From Solirubrobacterales bacterium (GTDB lineage Bacteria > Actinomycetota > Thermoleophilia > Solirubrobacterales > Solirubrobacteraceae): DNA of 36,706 nt. A program made the position numbers and the translations under genes. This document shows positions 15,241-24,083 of the stretch, in pieces. The notes under the pieces were generated by a model, which ran no database searches, was not told where the DNA came from, and was given only the letters and a program-made list of their open reading frames with translations. Where the stretch lies: positions 1 through 36,706 of the forward strand of contig PLFX01000047.1 in assembly GCA_003138355.1 (NCBI GenBank), given 5' to 3'. How positions within the stretch are numbered: the first letter of the stretch is position 1; every line of letters begins with the position of its first letter.

Positions 15241-16677
15241 ATGGGGGCTCTGGTTGGACTGGACGTCGGTACCTCAGCCGTCAAGGGATTGGCGATCGAC
15301 GCTGATGGGAGCGTGCTCGCGCGCGCCGAGGTCGGCTACCCGCTCTCGACGCCGCGACCCGGCTGGGCAGAGCAGGATCCCGCCGACTGGTGGTCGGCGA
15401 CCGAAGCCGTCCTGGCGCGGCTGGACGAGGACGCGGGCGCCCCGGCGGCGATCGGCCTGTCGGGTCAGATGCACGGCCTCGTGGCGCTCGACGACCGTGA
15501 CCGTGTGCTCCGCCCGGCGATCCTCTGGAACGACCAGCGCACCGGCGCGGAGTGTGCGGAGATCGAGGCGACGGTCGGGCTCGAGCGCCTGATCGAGCTC
15601 ACCGGCAATCGCGCCCTCCCGGGTTTCACGGCGCCGAAGCTCCTGTGGTTGCGCCGTCACGAGCCCGACCTCTACGGGCAGATCGCGCGGATCGCCCTGC
15701 CGAAGGATTACGTGCGCCTGCGCCTGTGCGGCACGCACGCGATCGACGTCGCCGACGCGTCGGGCACGCTGCTGCTCGATGTCGCCGCCCGCCGCTGGAG
15801 CGACGAGGTCCTCGATGCGCTGGCGATCGATGCGGCGATGCTGCCACCGGTGCTCGAGTGCCCCGATATCTCGGGCGAGACGGCGGCAGGCGTGCCGGTC
15901 GCGGCCGGAGCCGGCGACCAGGCGGCTGGCGCGCTCGGTGTCGGCGTCGATCGGCCCGGTCCGCTCTCGGTCGTCCTCGGGACATCGGGCGTCGTATTTG
16001 CCGCGCTCGAGCACTACGCCTCGGACCCGCAGGCACGCCTACACGCCTTCTGCCATGCGGTACCGGACGCCTGGCATGTGATGGGCGTGATGCTCTCGGC
16101 AGCCGGCTCGCTGCGCTGGCTGCGCGACGCCGTGGCGGCGGGTGAGCGCTACGACGCGCTCACCGAGGAAGCGGCGCGCTGGCCGGCCGGTACGGACGGT
16201 CTTCTGTTCCTGCCCTACCTGGCCGGCGAGCGGACGCCTTACCCGGACCCGGACGCGCGCGGCGCCTTCATCGGGCTCGAGCTGCGCCACGATCGCGGCG
16301 CGCTCGTGCGTGCCGTGCTCGAGGGTGTCGCCTACGGGCTGCGCGACTCGCTTGACTTGATCTGCGAGCTGGGTGGCACGCCCGCGTTCGCCCGCGTCTC
16401 GGGCGGCGGCGCGGCGAGCCGGCTCTGGCTCCAGATCGTCGCCTCGGTGCTCGAGCTGCCGCTGGAGCGCGTCGCCGTCGACGAGGGGGCGGCGTTCGGT
16501 GCCGCGATCCTCGGCGGCGTTGCCGCGCAGATCTGGCCGGATGTCGGCACCGCGGTAGCGGCGACGGTGCGTCCGGGCGAGCGGATCGAGCCCGTCCCCG
16601 AGTGGGTCGAGGTCTATCGCGAGCGCCGCGCGCGCTACCAGGCGCTCTACCCGGCGCTGCGCGATCTGCCCGGCTGA
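15241..16677 (+). CDS. xylB: Xylulokinase (FGGY family)
   Basis: ATP-dependent sugar kinase of the FGGY family, 478 residues. It begins with the phosphate-binding LVGLDVGTSAVKGLAIDADG, has the substrate segment GLSGQMHGLVALD and ILWNDQRT typical of xylulokinases, then AGAGDQAAGALGVG, LPYLAGERTPYPDPDARG (the FGGY signature region) and VSGGGAASRLW near the end. The SGQMHG and WNDQRT motifs separate it from glycerol and gluconate kinases. The aldo/keto reductase lies directly upstream as an apparent two-gene unit. No xylose isomerase is seen here, so ketose entry may come through another route. Its stop codon abuts the galactokinase stop. Confidence 0.9.
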   Translation: MGALVGLDVGTSAVKGLAIDADGSVLARAEVGYPLSTPRPGWAEQDPADWWSATEAVLARLDEDAGAPAAIGLSGQMHGLVALDDRDRVLRPAILWNDQRTGAECAEIEATVGLERLIELTGNRALPGFTAPKLLWLRRHEPDLYGQIARIALPKDYVRLRLCGTHAIDVADASGTLLLDVAARRWSDEVLDALAIDAAMLPPVLECPDISGETAAGVPVAAGAGDQAAGALGVGVDRPGPLSVVLGTSGVVFAALEHYASDPQARLHAFCHAVPDAWHVMGVMLSAAGSLRWLRDAVAAGERYDALTEEAARWPAGTDGLLFLPYLAGERTPYPDPDARGAFIGLELRHDRGALVRAVLEGVAYGLRDSLDLICELGGTPAFARVSGGGAASRLWLQIVASVLELPLERVAVDEGAAFGAAILGGVAAQIWPDVGTAVAATVRPGERIEPVPEWVEVYRERRARYQALYPALRDLPG

Positions 16678-17709
16678 TCAGTCGAGCAGCCGGCCGCCCT
16701 CACCAGGGCGCACTTCGCGCGCGCCCTCGGGAGCGCGTGCTCCGGGCGGCATCAGCGCGAGCACGTGGCCGCCGAAGCCGCCGCCGACGATCCGCGCGCC
16801 CAGCGCGCCGGCCGCCTGCAGGCGCTCCACTGTTGCCTCTACCGCCGGTGTCGAGACCTCGTAGAGGTCCCGGAGGCTCGCGTGCGACGCGTCGAGGAGC
16901 TCGCCGACCGCAGCGAGGTCGCCCCGCGCGAGCGCTGCCACCGTCTCATCGACACGCGCGTTCTCGCTGACGACATGCACGGTGCGCCGATCGAGCGGCT
17001 CGGGCAAGCTCCGCGCCTGCTCGAGCGTCGCTTCGCTGAGCGTCGCGACGCCGAGCAGCTCGCAGGCCCGCGCGCACTCCTCACGGCGCTGGTTGTAGCC
17101 CGAGGTCGCGTGCGAATGGCGCTCCGCGGAGTCGAGCGTCACGAGCGCGTGGCCGTCGAGCTCGAGTGGCACCAGGCGTACGTCGAGCGAGCGGAAGTCG
17201 ATTCGCAGCGCCCGAGCGCTCTCACCGAAGAGAGCGGCGAGCTGGTCGAGGAGCCCGGTGTTCGCTCCGACCCAGTCATTCTCGATCCGCGAGCAGAGCT
17301 TCGCGAGCTCGCGCCGCTCAGGCGGCTCGGCATCGGCGAGGCGGATCAGCGCAAGGACGAGGGCGACCTCGAGCGCGGCCGATGAGGACAGCCCGGCACC
17401 CTGCGGCACGTCGCCGCTGATCTCGAGCCGCGCACCGCGGAGCTTCACACCCGCTTCCGCGAGCTCGCCGACGGCGCCGCGGACGAACGCGCACCAGCCC
17501 TTCCGACCGGCGGGCTGCGAGATCTCAAAGCTGTCCTCTTCGCCCAGATCGAGCGCATGCGCCTCGATCCGCGGCTCCTCGAGCGCGTCGGCGAGGACCG
17601 TCACGCCGCTGGCGATCGCGAAGGGCAGCGCCAAGCCACCGTTGTAGTCGGTGTGCTCGCCGATCAGGTTGACGCGCCCCGGGCCGAACGCGCGAACTCG
17701 CTCCGCCAT
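16678..17709 (-). CDS. galK: Galactokinase (GHMP kinase)
   Basis: Phosphorylates galactose to galactose-1-phosphate. The 343-residue protein shows the galactokinase signature GRVNLIGEHTDYNGGLALPFA at residues 11-31, the GHMP ATP-binding GDVPQGAGLSSSAALEV, and the C-terminal VGGGFGGHVLAL. Catalytic Arg and Asp equivalents sit in GRVNLIGEH and NTGLLDQLAAL. The ATG at 17709 has no Shine-Dalgarno sequence; instead a short open frame ends 2 bases upstream (TGACGATG), so translation may be coupled. No galT or galE is in the window, but UDP-glucose pyrophosphorylase is nearby. Confidence 0.93.
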   Translation of the reverse strand: MAERVRAFGPGRVNLIGEHTDYNGGLALPFAIASGVTVLADALEEPRIEAHALDLGEEDSFEISQPAGRKGWCAFVRGAVGELAEAGVKLRGARLEISGDVPQGAGLSSSAALEVALVLALIRLADAEPPERRELAKLCSRIENDWVGANTGLLDQLAALFGESARALRIDFRSLDVRLVPLELDGHALVTLDSAERHSHATSGYNQRREECARACELLGVATLSEATLEQARSLPEPLDRRTVHVVSENARVDETVAALARGDLAAVGELLDASHASLRDLYEVSTPAVEATVERLQAAGALGARIVGGGFGGHVLALMPPGARAPEGAREVRPGEGGRLLD

Positions 17710-17711
17710 CG

Positions 17712-17783
17712 TCAGAGAAAGGTCTGCCGGCCGCGGCCGTGCTTGGCCGTCTCGATCGCGGGGGAGTGGGTGTCGAGGATCAT
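17712..17783 (-). CDS. Possible 23-codon leader peptide or gene remnant upstream of galK
   Basis: An ATG at 17781-17783 opens 23 codons, MILDTHSPAIETAKHGRGRQ and three more, with stop TGA two bases before the galK start. galK has no ribosome-binding site of its own, so this short frame could deliver ribosomes by coupling. The peptide has protein-like composition, unlike the surrounding noise, and the open frame extends about 14 codons further upstream without an ATG. It may be the 3' end of a lost gene. Not recognised. Confidence 0.25.
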   Translation of the reverse strand: MILDTHSPAIETAKHGRGRQTFL

Positions 17784-17953
17784 CAGGATGTCACGAGATT
17801 CGCCTGCTGCTCTCCCGGGCGCGTGACCTCACGCGAGCAAGCCGGCGGGCTATGCCGCGCGCGAGTCATAACACGCGGAGCGGCTGTGTAGCCGGTCTGC
17901 GGCTCGCAGCGCCGCGCGCGCGCTGACCGGGATCCTCGCTTGAATGTGCGTGA
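17784..17953 (+). other. Non-coding stretch before tRNA-Arg
   Basis: No coding signal on either strand. The apparent minus-strand frame through this stretch and the tRNA (peptide with PPPGFEPGTLGLEV) is the well-known antisense artefact of a tRNA gene. The sequence probably holds the galK promoter on the minus strand, but no convincing hexamers are visible. Confidence 0.5.
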
Positions 17954-18027
17954 GCCCCCGTAGCTCAGCTGGATAGAGCATCGGACTTCTAATCCGAGGG
18001 TCCCAGGTTCAAATCCTGGCGGGGGCA
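17954..18027 (+). tRNA. tRNA-Arg (TCT)
   Basis: Acceptor GCCCCCG/CGGGGGC, D-arm GCTC...GAGC, anticodon stem TCGGA/TCCGA with loop CTTCTAA giving TCT, and T-arm CCAGGTTCAAATCCTGG. The discriminator is A 18027 and CCA is not encoded. Confidence 0.96.
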
Positions 18028-18101
18028 CTCGAGAGGCCTGCAAAGACGCAGGACGCCATGGCGCACGACGGCTACTGCGGTGATATTCGGGATCAGGCCG
18101 A

Positions 18102-19532
18102 TCATCGAAGTGGCTCGACCTCCTTTGGCTTCGCCAGACGGAACGCTTTTCGGGGGATGTCGCCCACGAGCGCCTTGGCGATCGCGCGTGCCTCCGTCTC
18201 GGAGAGCTGGTGGTCGATCACTAGCTCGGCGAGGTAGGCGGCGTCGAGCCGGCGGCTCATGTCGTGTCGTGAGGGGATCGAGCACAGTGCCCGCGTGTCA
18301 TCGACGAAGCCGGAGGTCTTGTAGAACCCGGCCGTTTCGGTCACCGCGGCGCGAAACCGGCGCACAGCCGCCGGGGCGTCGAGGAACCACCAGGGTGCGC
18401 CCGCATAGACGCTCGGATAGAAGCCGGCGAGCGGCGCGATGTCACGAGAGAACGCGGTCTCGTCGACCGTGAACAGCACGATCTGGAAGCTGGCGCTCGT
18501 GCCAACGCGATTGAGCAGCTCGCGCAGCGGTTCTGCGAACGTGGTCAGGGCGGGCACGTCGTGCCCGGTGTCCGCACCGAAGCGTGCGAATGTGGCCGCG
18601 TGATGGTTGCGGATGACGCCGGGGTGAAGCTGCATGACCAAGCCGTCCTCGGCAGCCATCAGGCCGAACTGGAACAGCATGTTGCGCCGGTAGGCCCGCG
18701 CGCCATCGGCGCTGATCGAACCGTCGAGACCCTGCCGGTGCAGCGACTCGGCCTGGGTGTCAGTGAGCGGCGTGGCCCAGGCATCGGCGACGCCGGCGTC
18801 GGTCGCGGTCGCGCCGTGCTGCTTGAAGAACTCGCGCCTGATCCGGATCGCTTCGAGCAGTCCCTGGTAGGTGTCGCAGTCCTGCCCGCTGGTCGCCGTG
18901 AGCGCGTCCAGGCGTTGGCGCCAGCCGTCACTGCCGGGCGTCATGTACGCGTCAGCGCGCAGCGTCGGGATCACGTTCGCCAGCGACTCGCCGTTCTTGG
19001 CGAGCTGGCGATGGTGCTCGAGTGAGTCGGCGGGATCGTCGGTGGTCGCGAGCACTTCGACTCCGAAGCGGGCGAGTAGCTCGCGCGGCCGGTACCCGCG
19101 CTGCGAGAGCTTTTCGGCGATCCGATCGTAGAGCTCGTCCGCGGTGTCGGCGGACGGTCTCAGTGTTATGCCGAAGACGCGCTCGAGCGAGTCCTCGAGC
19201 CAATAGCGCACCGGCGTGCCGGCGAACAGTCCCCAGCTGGCACAGAGCGTCCTCCAGATCTCGCGTGGGGGCGTCGCCGAGCTACCCACCCCGAGCCTGC
19301 CGAGGTCGATGCCAGAGCTGTGCAGCAACCTCGTGACATAGTGGTCGGGGCTAACGAACAGGTCGGCCGGGTCGGCAAACGGTCTGTTGCTCGCGAGCAT
19401 CTCCGCGCTCACGTGTCCATGGGGCGAGATGATCGGCGCGTCCGCGACGGCTTGGTAGAGCTCTCGTGCGAGCCGGCGCACCGTCGGGTCGATGCCGAGC
19501 AGCCGGTCAGCGTGTGGGCCGAGGTCGTTCAT
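18102..19532 (-). CDS. uxaC: Glucuronate (uronate) isomerase
   Basis: Converts D-glucuronate to D-fructuronate (and galacturonate to tagaturonate), the first intracellular step of hexuronate breakdown. The 476-residue amidohydrolase-superfamily protein has the metal-binding ISPHGHV near residue 38, ATTDDPADSLEHHRQL about residues 165-180, and the C-terminal ALVGDIPRKAFRLA, all characteristic of UxaC. Length is normal. ATG 19532 overlaps the stop of the LacI gene by 4 bases, so regulator and isomerase form one unit. The next two pathway enzymes are encoded divergently just beyond. Confidence 0.95.
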   Translation of the reverse strand: MNDLGPHADRLLGIDPTVRRLARELYQAVADAPIISPHGHVSAEMLASNRPFADPADLFVSPDHYVTRLLHSSGIDLGRLGVGSSATPPREIWRTLCASWGLFAGTPVRYWLEDSLERVFGITLRPSADTADELYDRIAEKLSQRGYRPRELLARFGVEVLATTDDPADSLEHHRQLAKNGESLANVIPTLRADAYMTPGSDGWRQRLDALTATSGQDCDTYQGLLEAIRIRREFFKQHGATATDAGVADAWATPLTDTQAESLHRQGLDGSISADGARAYRRNMLFQFGLMAAEDGLVMQLHPGVIRNHHAATFARFGADTGHDVPALTTFAEPLRELLNRVGTSASFQIVLFTVDETAFSRDIAPLAGFYPSVYAGAPWWFLDAPAAVRRFRAAVTETAGFYKTSGFVDDTRALCSIPSRHDMSRRLDAAYLAELVIDHQLSETEARAIAKALVGDIPRKAFRLAKPKEVEPLR

Positions 19533-20521
19533 CGCGCGGGTGGCACGGTCGTCGAGGCTCGGACAACGAGGTGCGTCGGTAATGTCACCGTCTCTGGCGC
19601 ACGCCGACGATCGGCGAGCAGCGCGAGGAGCAGCTGAACCGCCGTGCGCCCGACCCGTTGCAGATCGCCGGCGATCGTCGTCAGCGGCGGGCTGCAGAAG
19701 TCGGCGCCGAAGATGTCATCGCACCCCACGACGCTGATCGAGCCGGGGACGTTCACGCCGCGCTCGGCGAATCGCTGCATGGCGCCGATCGCGAGCAGAT
19801 CGTTGAAGGCGATGCACGCAGTCGCGCCCGTGGTGAGGGTCGCGTCGGCAGCTGCCGCCCCAGCTGCAAGGGTTGGCGCGAACGGGCCCAGCTTGATCGC
19901 GCTGATGTCCGGGTTCGCGGCCTCCTGAAGTGCGCCCCACCTGACGTCGTCCGGCCAGGCGCCTGCCGGCCCTGAGAGATATGCGACCTGCCCGTGCCCT
20001 AGCGAGCGGAGGTGGTCGATCGCCTGCCGGACGCCCGCACCCGTGTCCAGGCATACCGAGCAGAAGCCGTCGACGACGCGGTTGATCAGCACCAGGGGCG
20101 TGGTTCGCGCTGCGCGGCGCAGCTGCTCGTTGGAGAGCCTGGTCGCGGCCAGCACGACACCTGCGGTCAGCTGGCCCACCTGGCGCAGCGCCAGCTCCTC
20201 GACCGCGGTTGATTCCTCGGTGTCCGCAAGCACCTGCGAGAGGCCGGCCGCCGCGAGTTGCAGCTGCGTCCCTCGGGTCAGCTGAGCGTAGTAGGGATTC
20301 CCGATGTCCGGTAGCAGAAGCGCGATCGCCTCTCGTTGCGGATCGAACCGCTCGCCTCGTCGCGAATTCGATCGGTAGTTGAGCTCGCGCGCCGCTTCCA
20401 GCACGCGCTCGCGCGTCGCGGGATGCACGCGATCCGGGTCAGACAGGGATCGCGACACGGTCGATGTCGCGACGGAGGCGCGCACTGCCACGTCCCGAAT
20501 CGTCGCGCGTCGCTCAGCCAA
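19529..20521 (-). CDS. LacI-family transcriptional regulator of hexuronate genes
   Basis: A 330-residue repressor with an N-terminal helix-turn-helix (TIRDVAVRASVATSTVSRSLSDP, residues 8-30), hinge helix near residues 45-55, and a periplasmic-binding-like sugar sensor domain (IALLLPDIGNPYY onwards). The start is a TTG at 20521, directly before the HTH. It shares a 4-base overlap with uxaC, and a near-perfect palindrome lies between it and the divergent fructuronate reductase gene, overlapping -35 boxes for both directions. By family precedent it should be released by a pathway sugar such as fructuronate, mannonate or glucuronate; which one is not visible. Confidence 0.92.
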   Translation of the reverse strand: MAERRATIRDVAVRASVATSTVSRSLSDPDRVHPATRERVLEAARELNYRSNSRRGERFDPQREAIALLLPDIGNPYYAQLTRGTQLQLAAAGLSQVLADTEESTAVEELALRQVGQLTAGVVLAATRLSNEQLRRAARTTPLVLINRVVDGFCSVCLDTGAGVRQAIDHLRSLGHGQVAYLSGPAGAWPDDVRWGALQEAANPDISAIKLGPFAPTLAAGAAAADATLTTGATACIAFNDLLAIGAMQRFAERGVNVPGSISVVGCDDIFGADFCSPPLTTIAGDLQRVGRTAVQLLLALLADRRRAPETVTLPTHLVVRASTTVPPAR

Positions 20522-20569
20522 GCTGGTGCGGCGTGTCGATTTGCCGGGCGTTCGCGAGCACGAACCGAT

Positions 20570-20598
20570 AGCGTAAGACCCGTGGCAACTTTCGGCAA
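20570..20598 (-). promoter_or_regulatory. Candidate promoter for lacI-uxaC
   Basis: On the minus strand TTGCCG (20593-20598) and TACGCT (20570-20575) are spaced by 17 bases. The -35 lies within the left arm of the palindrome. The transcript would start about 40 bases before the TTG start. Confidence 0.5.
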
Positions 20599-20615
20599 CA
20601 TTGCAGAAATTTGCA
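20584..20615. promoter_or_regulatory. Palindromic operator between lacI-uxaC and the uxuB-manD genes
   Basis: The core TTTCGGCAACATTGCAGAAA (20590-20609) is an inverted repeat with 9-base arms, one mismatch and a 2-base centre. It extends outward so that 12 of 15 arm positions match over 20584-20615. Length and symmetry fit a LacI-family site. It covers the -35 elements of both divergent promoter candidates, so one bound repressor would shut both directions. Confidence 0.65.
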
Positions 20616-20629
20616 CGAGGCCGTAGGGT
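20601..20629 (+). promoter_or_regulatory. Candidate promoter for the fructuronate reductase-manD unit
   Basis: TTGCAG (20601-20606) and TAGGGT (20624-20629) are spaced by 17 bases. The -35 is the right arm of the palindrome. The leader would be only about 10 bases and no Shine-Dalgarno precedes ATG 20647, so translation may be near-leaderless. Confidence 0.45.
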
Positions 20630-20646
20630 CGCGCAAGACTGCCACG

Positions 20647-21957
20647 ATGACTCCCGCCCGTCTCAGTCGCTCGACCTGGCCCGCGCCGGTCAGGCCCGCG
20701 CGGATCGTGCATGTGGGGATCGGGAACTTCAGTCGAGCCCACCAAGCCTGGTACACGATGCGCGCCGACGCCACGGCGGGCTGGGGCATCTGCGCGTTCA
20801 CCGGCCGGCGGCCCGCCGTTGCCGAGGCTCTGGCACCACAGCAGGGGCTCTACACGCTCATCGAGCGTGGGCCTGTGGACGACCGTCTGACGGTCGTCGA
20901 TGTCCTCTCCGACGTCCGACCCGGCGCCGACCTCGACAGCCTGATCGCTGCGGTCGCCCTGCCTCAGACCGCGGTCGTGACACTGACTGTCACCGAGGCG
21001 GGGTATGCACCCGTGGTGGCCGATCCGGCAGCGTCCGCGCTCGGACGGCTCGCACTCGCCCTCGGCGAGCGCCATCGTCGGGGCGCGCAGCCCGTGGCGA
21101 TCGTCAGTTGCGACAACCTGCGCGCCAACGGTCTGGTGCTGCGGACGCGGATGCTCGAGCTGGCGGAAACCCTAGACGCGCGCCTCGCCGACTGGATCGC
21201 CAATGAAGTGGCATTCGTGAGCACGTCTGCTGACCGGATCACGCCGGCCACCACCGACGCGGATCGGGCCCTGGTTGCGCAAGAGCTTGGGCTCGTAGAC
21301 GTAGCGCCCGTGGTCTGCGAACCGTTTAGCGATTGGGTTCTCTGCGGCGAGTTTCCCGCGGGCCGCCCCGACTGGGAGCGGGCGGGCGCGCGCTTCGTTG
21401 ACCAAATCGAGCCTTGGGAGGAGCGCAAGCTCTGGCTGCTCAACGGCGGCCATTGCCTGCTCGCCTACCTCGGCCTTCCCCGCGGGCACGAAACGGTCGC
21501 CGAGGCGGTTGCGGATCCGCAGCTGAGCTCCGCTCTGGAGCGGTTTTTGGACCTGGCGCAGCGACATCTCCCTGCGGGCGATCTCGACCTCGCGACCTAC
21601 CGCCGCGAGCTCCGGGAGCGCTTTGCGAACGCGCGTATCGGCTACCCGCTGAAGCAGATTGCCGCTGACGGACTGGAGAAGTTGCGCAACCGGGTCGTGC
21701 CGGTGATCGAAGCGGCGCTGGCCGGGGGCGACGAGGCGGAGCCCGCGCTGCGGATCGTTGAGGCCTGGGCGCGCTGGCTGATCGGCGATCCGGACCGCGC
21801 CCGGTCTGACCAGAGCGGCGAGCGGCTGCGAGCTGCACTGCGCGGTAGCGGTCGCGGCGAACAGGCAAGCGGCTTGCTCGAGCTTCTCGCCCCTGGACTC
21901 GCCGAAGCGGCGACAACCCAGCACCAAGGAGGGGACCTTGAACATCGCATCGGCTGA
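20647..21957 (+). CDS. Mannitol dehydrogenase family oxidoreductase, probable fructuronate reductase
   Basis: NADH-dependent polyol dehydrogenase, 436 residues, with N-terminal Rossmann motif [18 protein letters not shown] and the substrate-site motif [16 protein letters not shown], which carries the catalytic Lys and conserved Asn and His. Family members include mannitol, altronate and mannonate (fructuronate) reductases. Flanking uxaC and manD genes point to D-fructuronate to D-mannonate, the UxuB reaction, but sequence alone does not exclude tagaturonate reductase. ATG 20647 is used because the upstream TTG at 20611 lies inside the operator. Its last 20 bases overlap the manD start. Confidence 0.85.
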   Translation: MTPARLSRSTWPAPVRPARIVHVGIGNFSRAHQAWYTMRADATAGWGICAFTGRRPAVAEALAPQQGLYTLIERGPVDDRLTVVDVLSDVRPGADLDSLIAAVALPQTAVVTLTVTEAGYAPVVADPAASALGRLALALGERHRRGAQPVAIVSCDNLRANGLVLRTRMLELAETLDARLADWIANEVAFVSTSADRITPATTDADRALVAQELGLVDVAPVVCEPFSDWVLCGEFPAGRPDWERAGARFVDQIEPWEERKLWLLNGGHCLLAYLGLPRGHETVAEAVADPQLSSALERFLDLAQRHLPAGDLDLATYRRELRERFANARIGYPLKQIAADGLEKLRNRVVPVIEAALAGGDEAEPALRIVEAWARWLIGDPDRARSDQSGERLRAALRGSGRGEQASGLLELLAPGLAEAATTQHQGGDLEHRIG

Positions 21958-23167
21958 GGTATGCGTCACGAGCCCGAGCCGCAACTTCGTCACGCTCAAG
22001 CTGACGACGGACGACGGGATCACGGGGCTTGGCGACGCGACGCTGAACGGGCGCGAGCAGGCGGTGGCCGCGTACCTGCGCGAGCACGTCGCGTCGCTGC
22101 TCGTGGGGCAGGATGCTCATCGCATCGAGGACACCTGGCAGTACCTCTACCGCGGTGCGTACTGGCGGGGCGGCCCGGTGACGATGGCGGCGATTGCCGC
22201 TGTCGACATGGCGCTGTGGGACATCAAGGGGAAGGCCGCCGGCCTGCCGCTCTATCAGCTGCTCGGCGGGGCCTCACGCTCCGGTCTACTCGCCTACGGT
22301 CACGCGTCCGGCGGGTCGCCGCAGTCGTTGTCGGAGTCCATCCACGCGCACATCGAGCGCGGCTACCGGGCTGTTCGCGTGCAGACTGCAGTGCCCGGCA
22401 TCCGCGCCCTCTACGGCGTCGCCGAGCAGCGGCAGGCCACGGGCGAGCGCTACGACTATGAGCCTGCCGGGCGCGGTGTGCCGCCGCCGGAGGAGGATTG
22501 GGACAGCGCCGCGTATCTGCGGCACGTACCGTCCGTGTTCGAGCGTGTCCGCGAGGAGTTCGGTGCGGAGCTGCCGCTGCTGCACGATGTGCACCATCGG
22601 CTGACGCCGATCGAGGCGGCGAAGCTTGCACAGCGCCTGGAGCCTTACGACCTGTTCTGGCTCGAGGACTGCACGCCGGCCGAGAATCCGCAAGGCCTGC
22701 GCATCGTTCGCCAGCACTCGACGACCCCGCTCGCGATCGGCGAGGTGTTCAACACGGTCTGGGACTTCCAGCAGCTGATCACCGAACAGCTGATCGACTA
22801 CATCCGCGCCTCGGCGACCCACTTCGGCGGGGTGACGCCCCTGCGCAAGTTGATCGACTTCGCCGCCCTGCACCAGATCCGCTCAGGCTTTCACGGTCCG
22901 ACGGACGTCTCACCGGTTGGCTTCGCCGCGCAGCTGCATGTCGGGCTCGCGATCCACAACTTCGGCATCCAGGAGTACATGGAGCACAGCGAGGCGACGA
23001 ACTCCGTCTTCCGCCAGAGCATGACGTTCCGCGACGGCATGCTCCACCCCGGCGAGACGCCCGGCCTCGGGGTCGAGCTGGACGAGAAGGCCGCCGCAGC
23101 GTTCCCCTATCAGCCGGCCTACCTACCCGTGAGCCGGCTCAAAGACGGCACGATGCACGACTGGTGA
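21938..23167 (+). CDS. manD: D-mannonate dehydratase, enolase superfamily (ManD-type)
   Basis: Dehydrates D-mannonate to 2-keto-3-deoxygluconate. This 409-residue enolase-superfamily protein has metal ligands Asp217 (LLHDVHHRL), Glu243 (WLEDCTP) and Glu269 (AIGEVFN), with Arg147 in RVQTAVPG and catalytic His319 in [10 protein letters not shown]; the long inserted loop around residues 155-190 is typical of ManD. It replaces the unrelated UxuA enzyme used by E. coli. Close relatives can also act on gluconate with low efficiency, so specificity rests on the neighbouring hexuronate genes. The start is TTG 21938 with strong AAGGAGG upstream, 20 bases inside the preceding gene, implying coupling. 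Confidence 0.9.
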   Translation: MNIASAEVCVTSPSRNFVTLKLTTDDGITGLGDATLNGREQAVAAYLREHVASLLVGQDAHRIEDTWQYLYRGAYWRGGPVTMAAIAAVDMALWDIKGKAAGLPLYQLLGGASRSGLLAYGHASGGSPQSLSESIHAHIERGYRAVRVQTAVPGIRALYGVAEQRQATGERYDYEPAGRGVPPPEEDWDSAAYLRHVPSVFERVREEFGAELPLLHDVHHRLTPIEAAKLAQRLEPYDLFWLEDCTPAENPQGLRIVRQHSTTPLAIGEVFNTVWDFQQLITEQLIDYIRASATHFGGVTPLRKLIDFAALHQIRSGFHGPTDVSPVGFAAQLHVGLAIHNFGIQEYMEHSEATNSVFRQSMTFRDGMLHPGETPGLGVELDEKAAAAFPYQPAYLPVSRLKDGTMHDW

Positions 23168-23237
23168 GCCGGCCGCTACCGGAGCCTGCCGGCGAACGCA
23201 CGACCCGGTGACTGCGGGGCGCGTCGGTCTGCGGCTC

Positions 23238-23256
23238 GCGCGGGGCGGTCCCGCGC
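23238..23256. terminator. Hairpin between convergent manD and ABC operon
   Basis: GCGCGGG and CCCGCGC (7-base perfect arms, 5-base loop) lie in the 97-base gap between the ends of two converging units. There is no clear T-tract, so a bidirectional terminator is likely but not certain. Confidence 0.4.
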
Positions 23257-23264
23257 TGCTCGTC

Positions 23265-24083
23265 TTACGCGCCGGCTTCTGATACGGCTTCGAGTTGGGC
23301 GCGGTAGCTCGAGACCATCAGTTCGGTCAGCTCCTCGAGCGAGGTTTCGTGGACCTGGCGCTCGACCGTGATGCGTCCGCCCTGCAACACGAGGAGGCGG
23401 TCGCAGAGCTCGAAGAGGTGCGCGAAGTTGTGGTCGATGACGATGATCGAGACGCGCCCGCTGGAGGCGAGGTCCTTCACCAGGTCGATGATCAGACGCG
23501 ACTCCCGGGCCCCCATCGCCGCGAGCGGCTCGTCGAGCAGCAGAATCTTGGTCGCCACGCGCACCGCCCGCGCGACGGCGATCGCTTGACGCTGCCCGCC
23601 GGATAGCTGATCGCTGTCGGCATCCACGCTCGGCACGTTCACGTGGATGTCGTCGAGGTACTGACGCGACAGCTTGCGCATCTGCGCCTTGTCGAGGATG
23701 CGAAGTGGGCCGAACCTCGTCAGCTCGTGGCCGAGGAACAGGTTCTGGTAGACGGGAAGCTGTGGGATCAGCGCGAGATCCTGATAGACGGTCTCGATCC
23801 CATGCGCGCGTGCGGACCCGACTGAGCTGAGCCCTACGCGCTGCCCCTCGATGAGGAGGTCGCCGCCGTCCTGCGGATGGAAGCCGCTGAGGATCTTTAC
23901 GAGCGTGCTCTTGCCGGCGCCGTTGTCGCCAACGAGCCCGAGCACCTCGCCCTGATGCAGCGAAAGGTCGATGCCGCGGAGGACCTCGAGCGCGCCAAAG
24001 CGCTTCGTCACGCCGCGCACCTCGAGCGCAAGTTTGCCGTTCGTGGCCGGCGTTGCCTGATCGGGCTGCAGTTCGTCGCTCAT
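23265..24083 (-). CDS. Sugar ABC transporter ATP-binding protein
   Basis: A 272-residue ATPase powering the importer encoded beside it. Walker A is GDNGAGKST (52-60), the Q-loop is VYQDLAL, the signature LSGGQRQ starts at 160, Walker B LLLDEP lies at 181-186 and the H-loop His is 218. Carbohydrate importers of the CUT2 type usually have an ATPase with two fused domains; this one has a single domain, like FrcA, and would have to act as a dimer. The N-terminal 17 residues are an acidic extension. Its ATG overlaps the permease stop by 4 bases. Confidence 0.92.
   Translation of the reverse strand: MSDELQPDQATPATNGKLALEVRGVTKRFGALEVLRGIDLSLHQGEVLGLVGDNGAGKSTLVKILSGFHPQDGGDLLIEGQRVGLSSVGSARAHGIETVYQDLALIPQLPVYQNLFLGHELTRFGPLRILDKAQMRKLSRQYLDDIHVNVPSVDADSDQLSGGQRQAIAVARAVRVATKILLLDEPLAAMGARESRLIIDLVKDLASSGRVSIIVIDHNFAHLFELCDRLLVLQGGRITVERQVHETSLEELTELMVSSYRAQLEAVSEAGA

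Noticed and set aside
17783..18043. Minus-strand open frame with a PPPGFEPGTLGLEV peptide
   Set aside because: It is the antisense of tRNA-Arg, a well-known false protein.
20611..20646. TTG start for the fructuronate reductase 12 codons upstream
   Set aside because: It lies inside the operator and promoter and adds residues not like the family.
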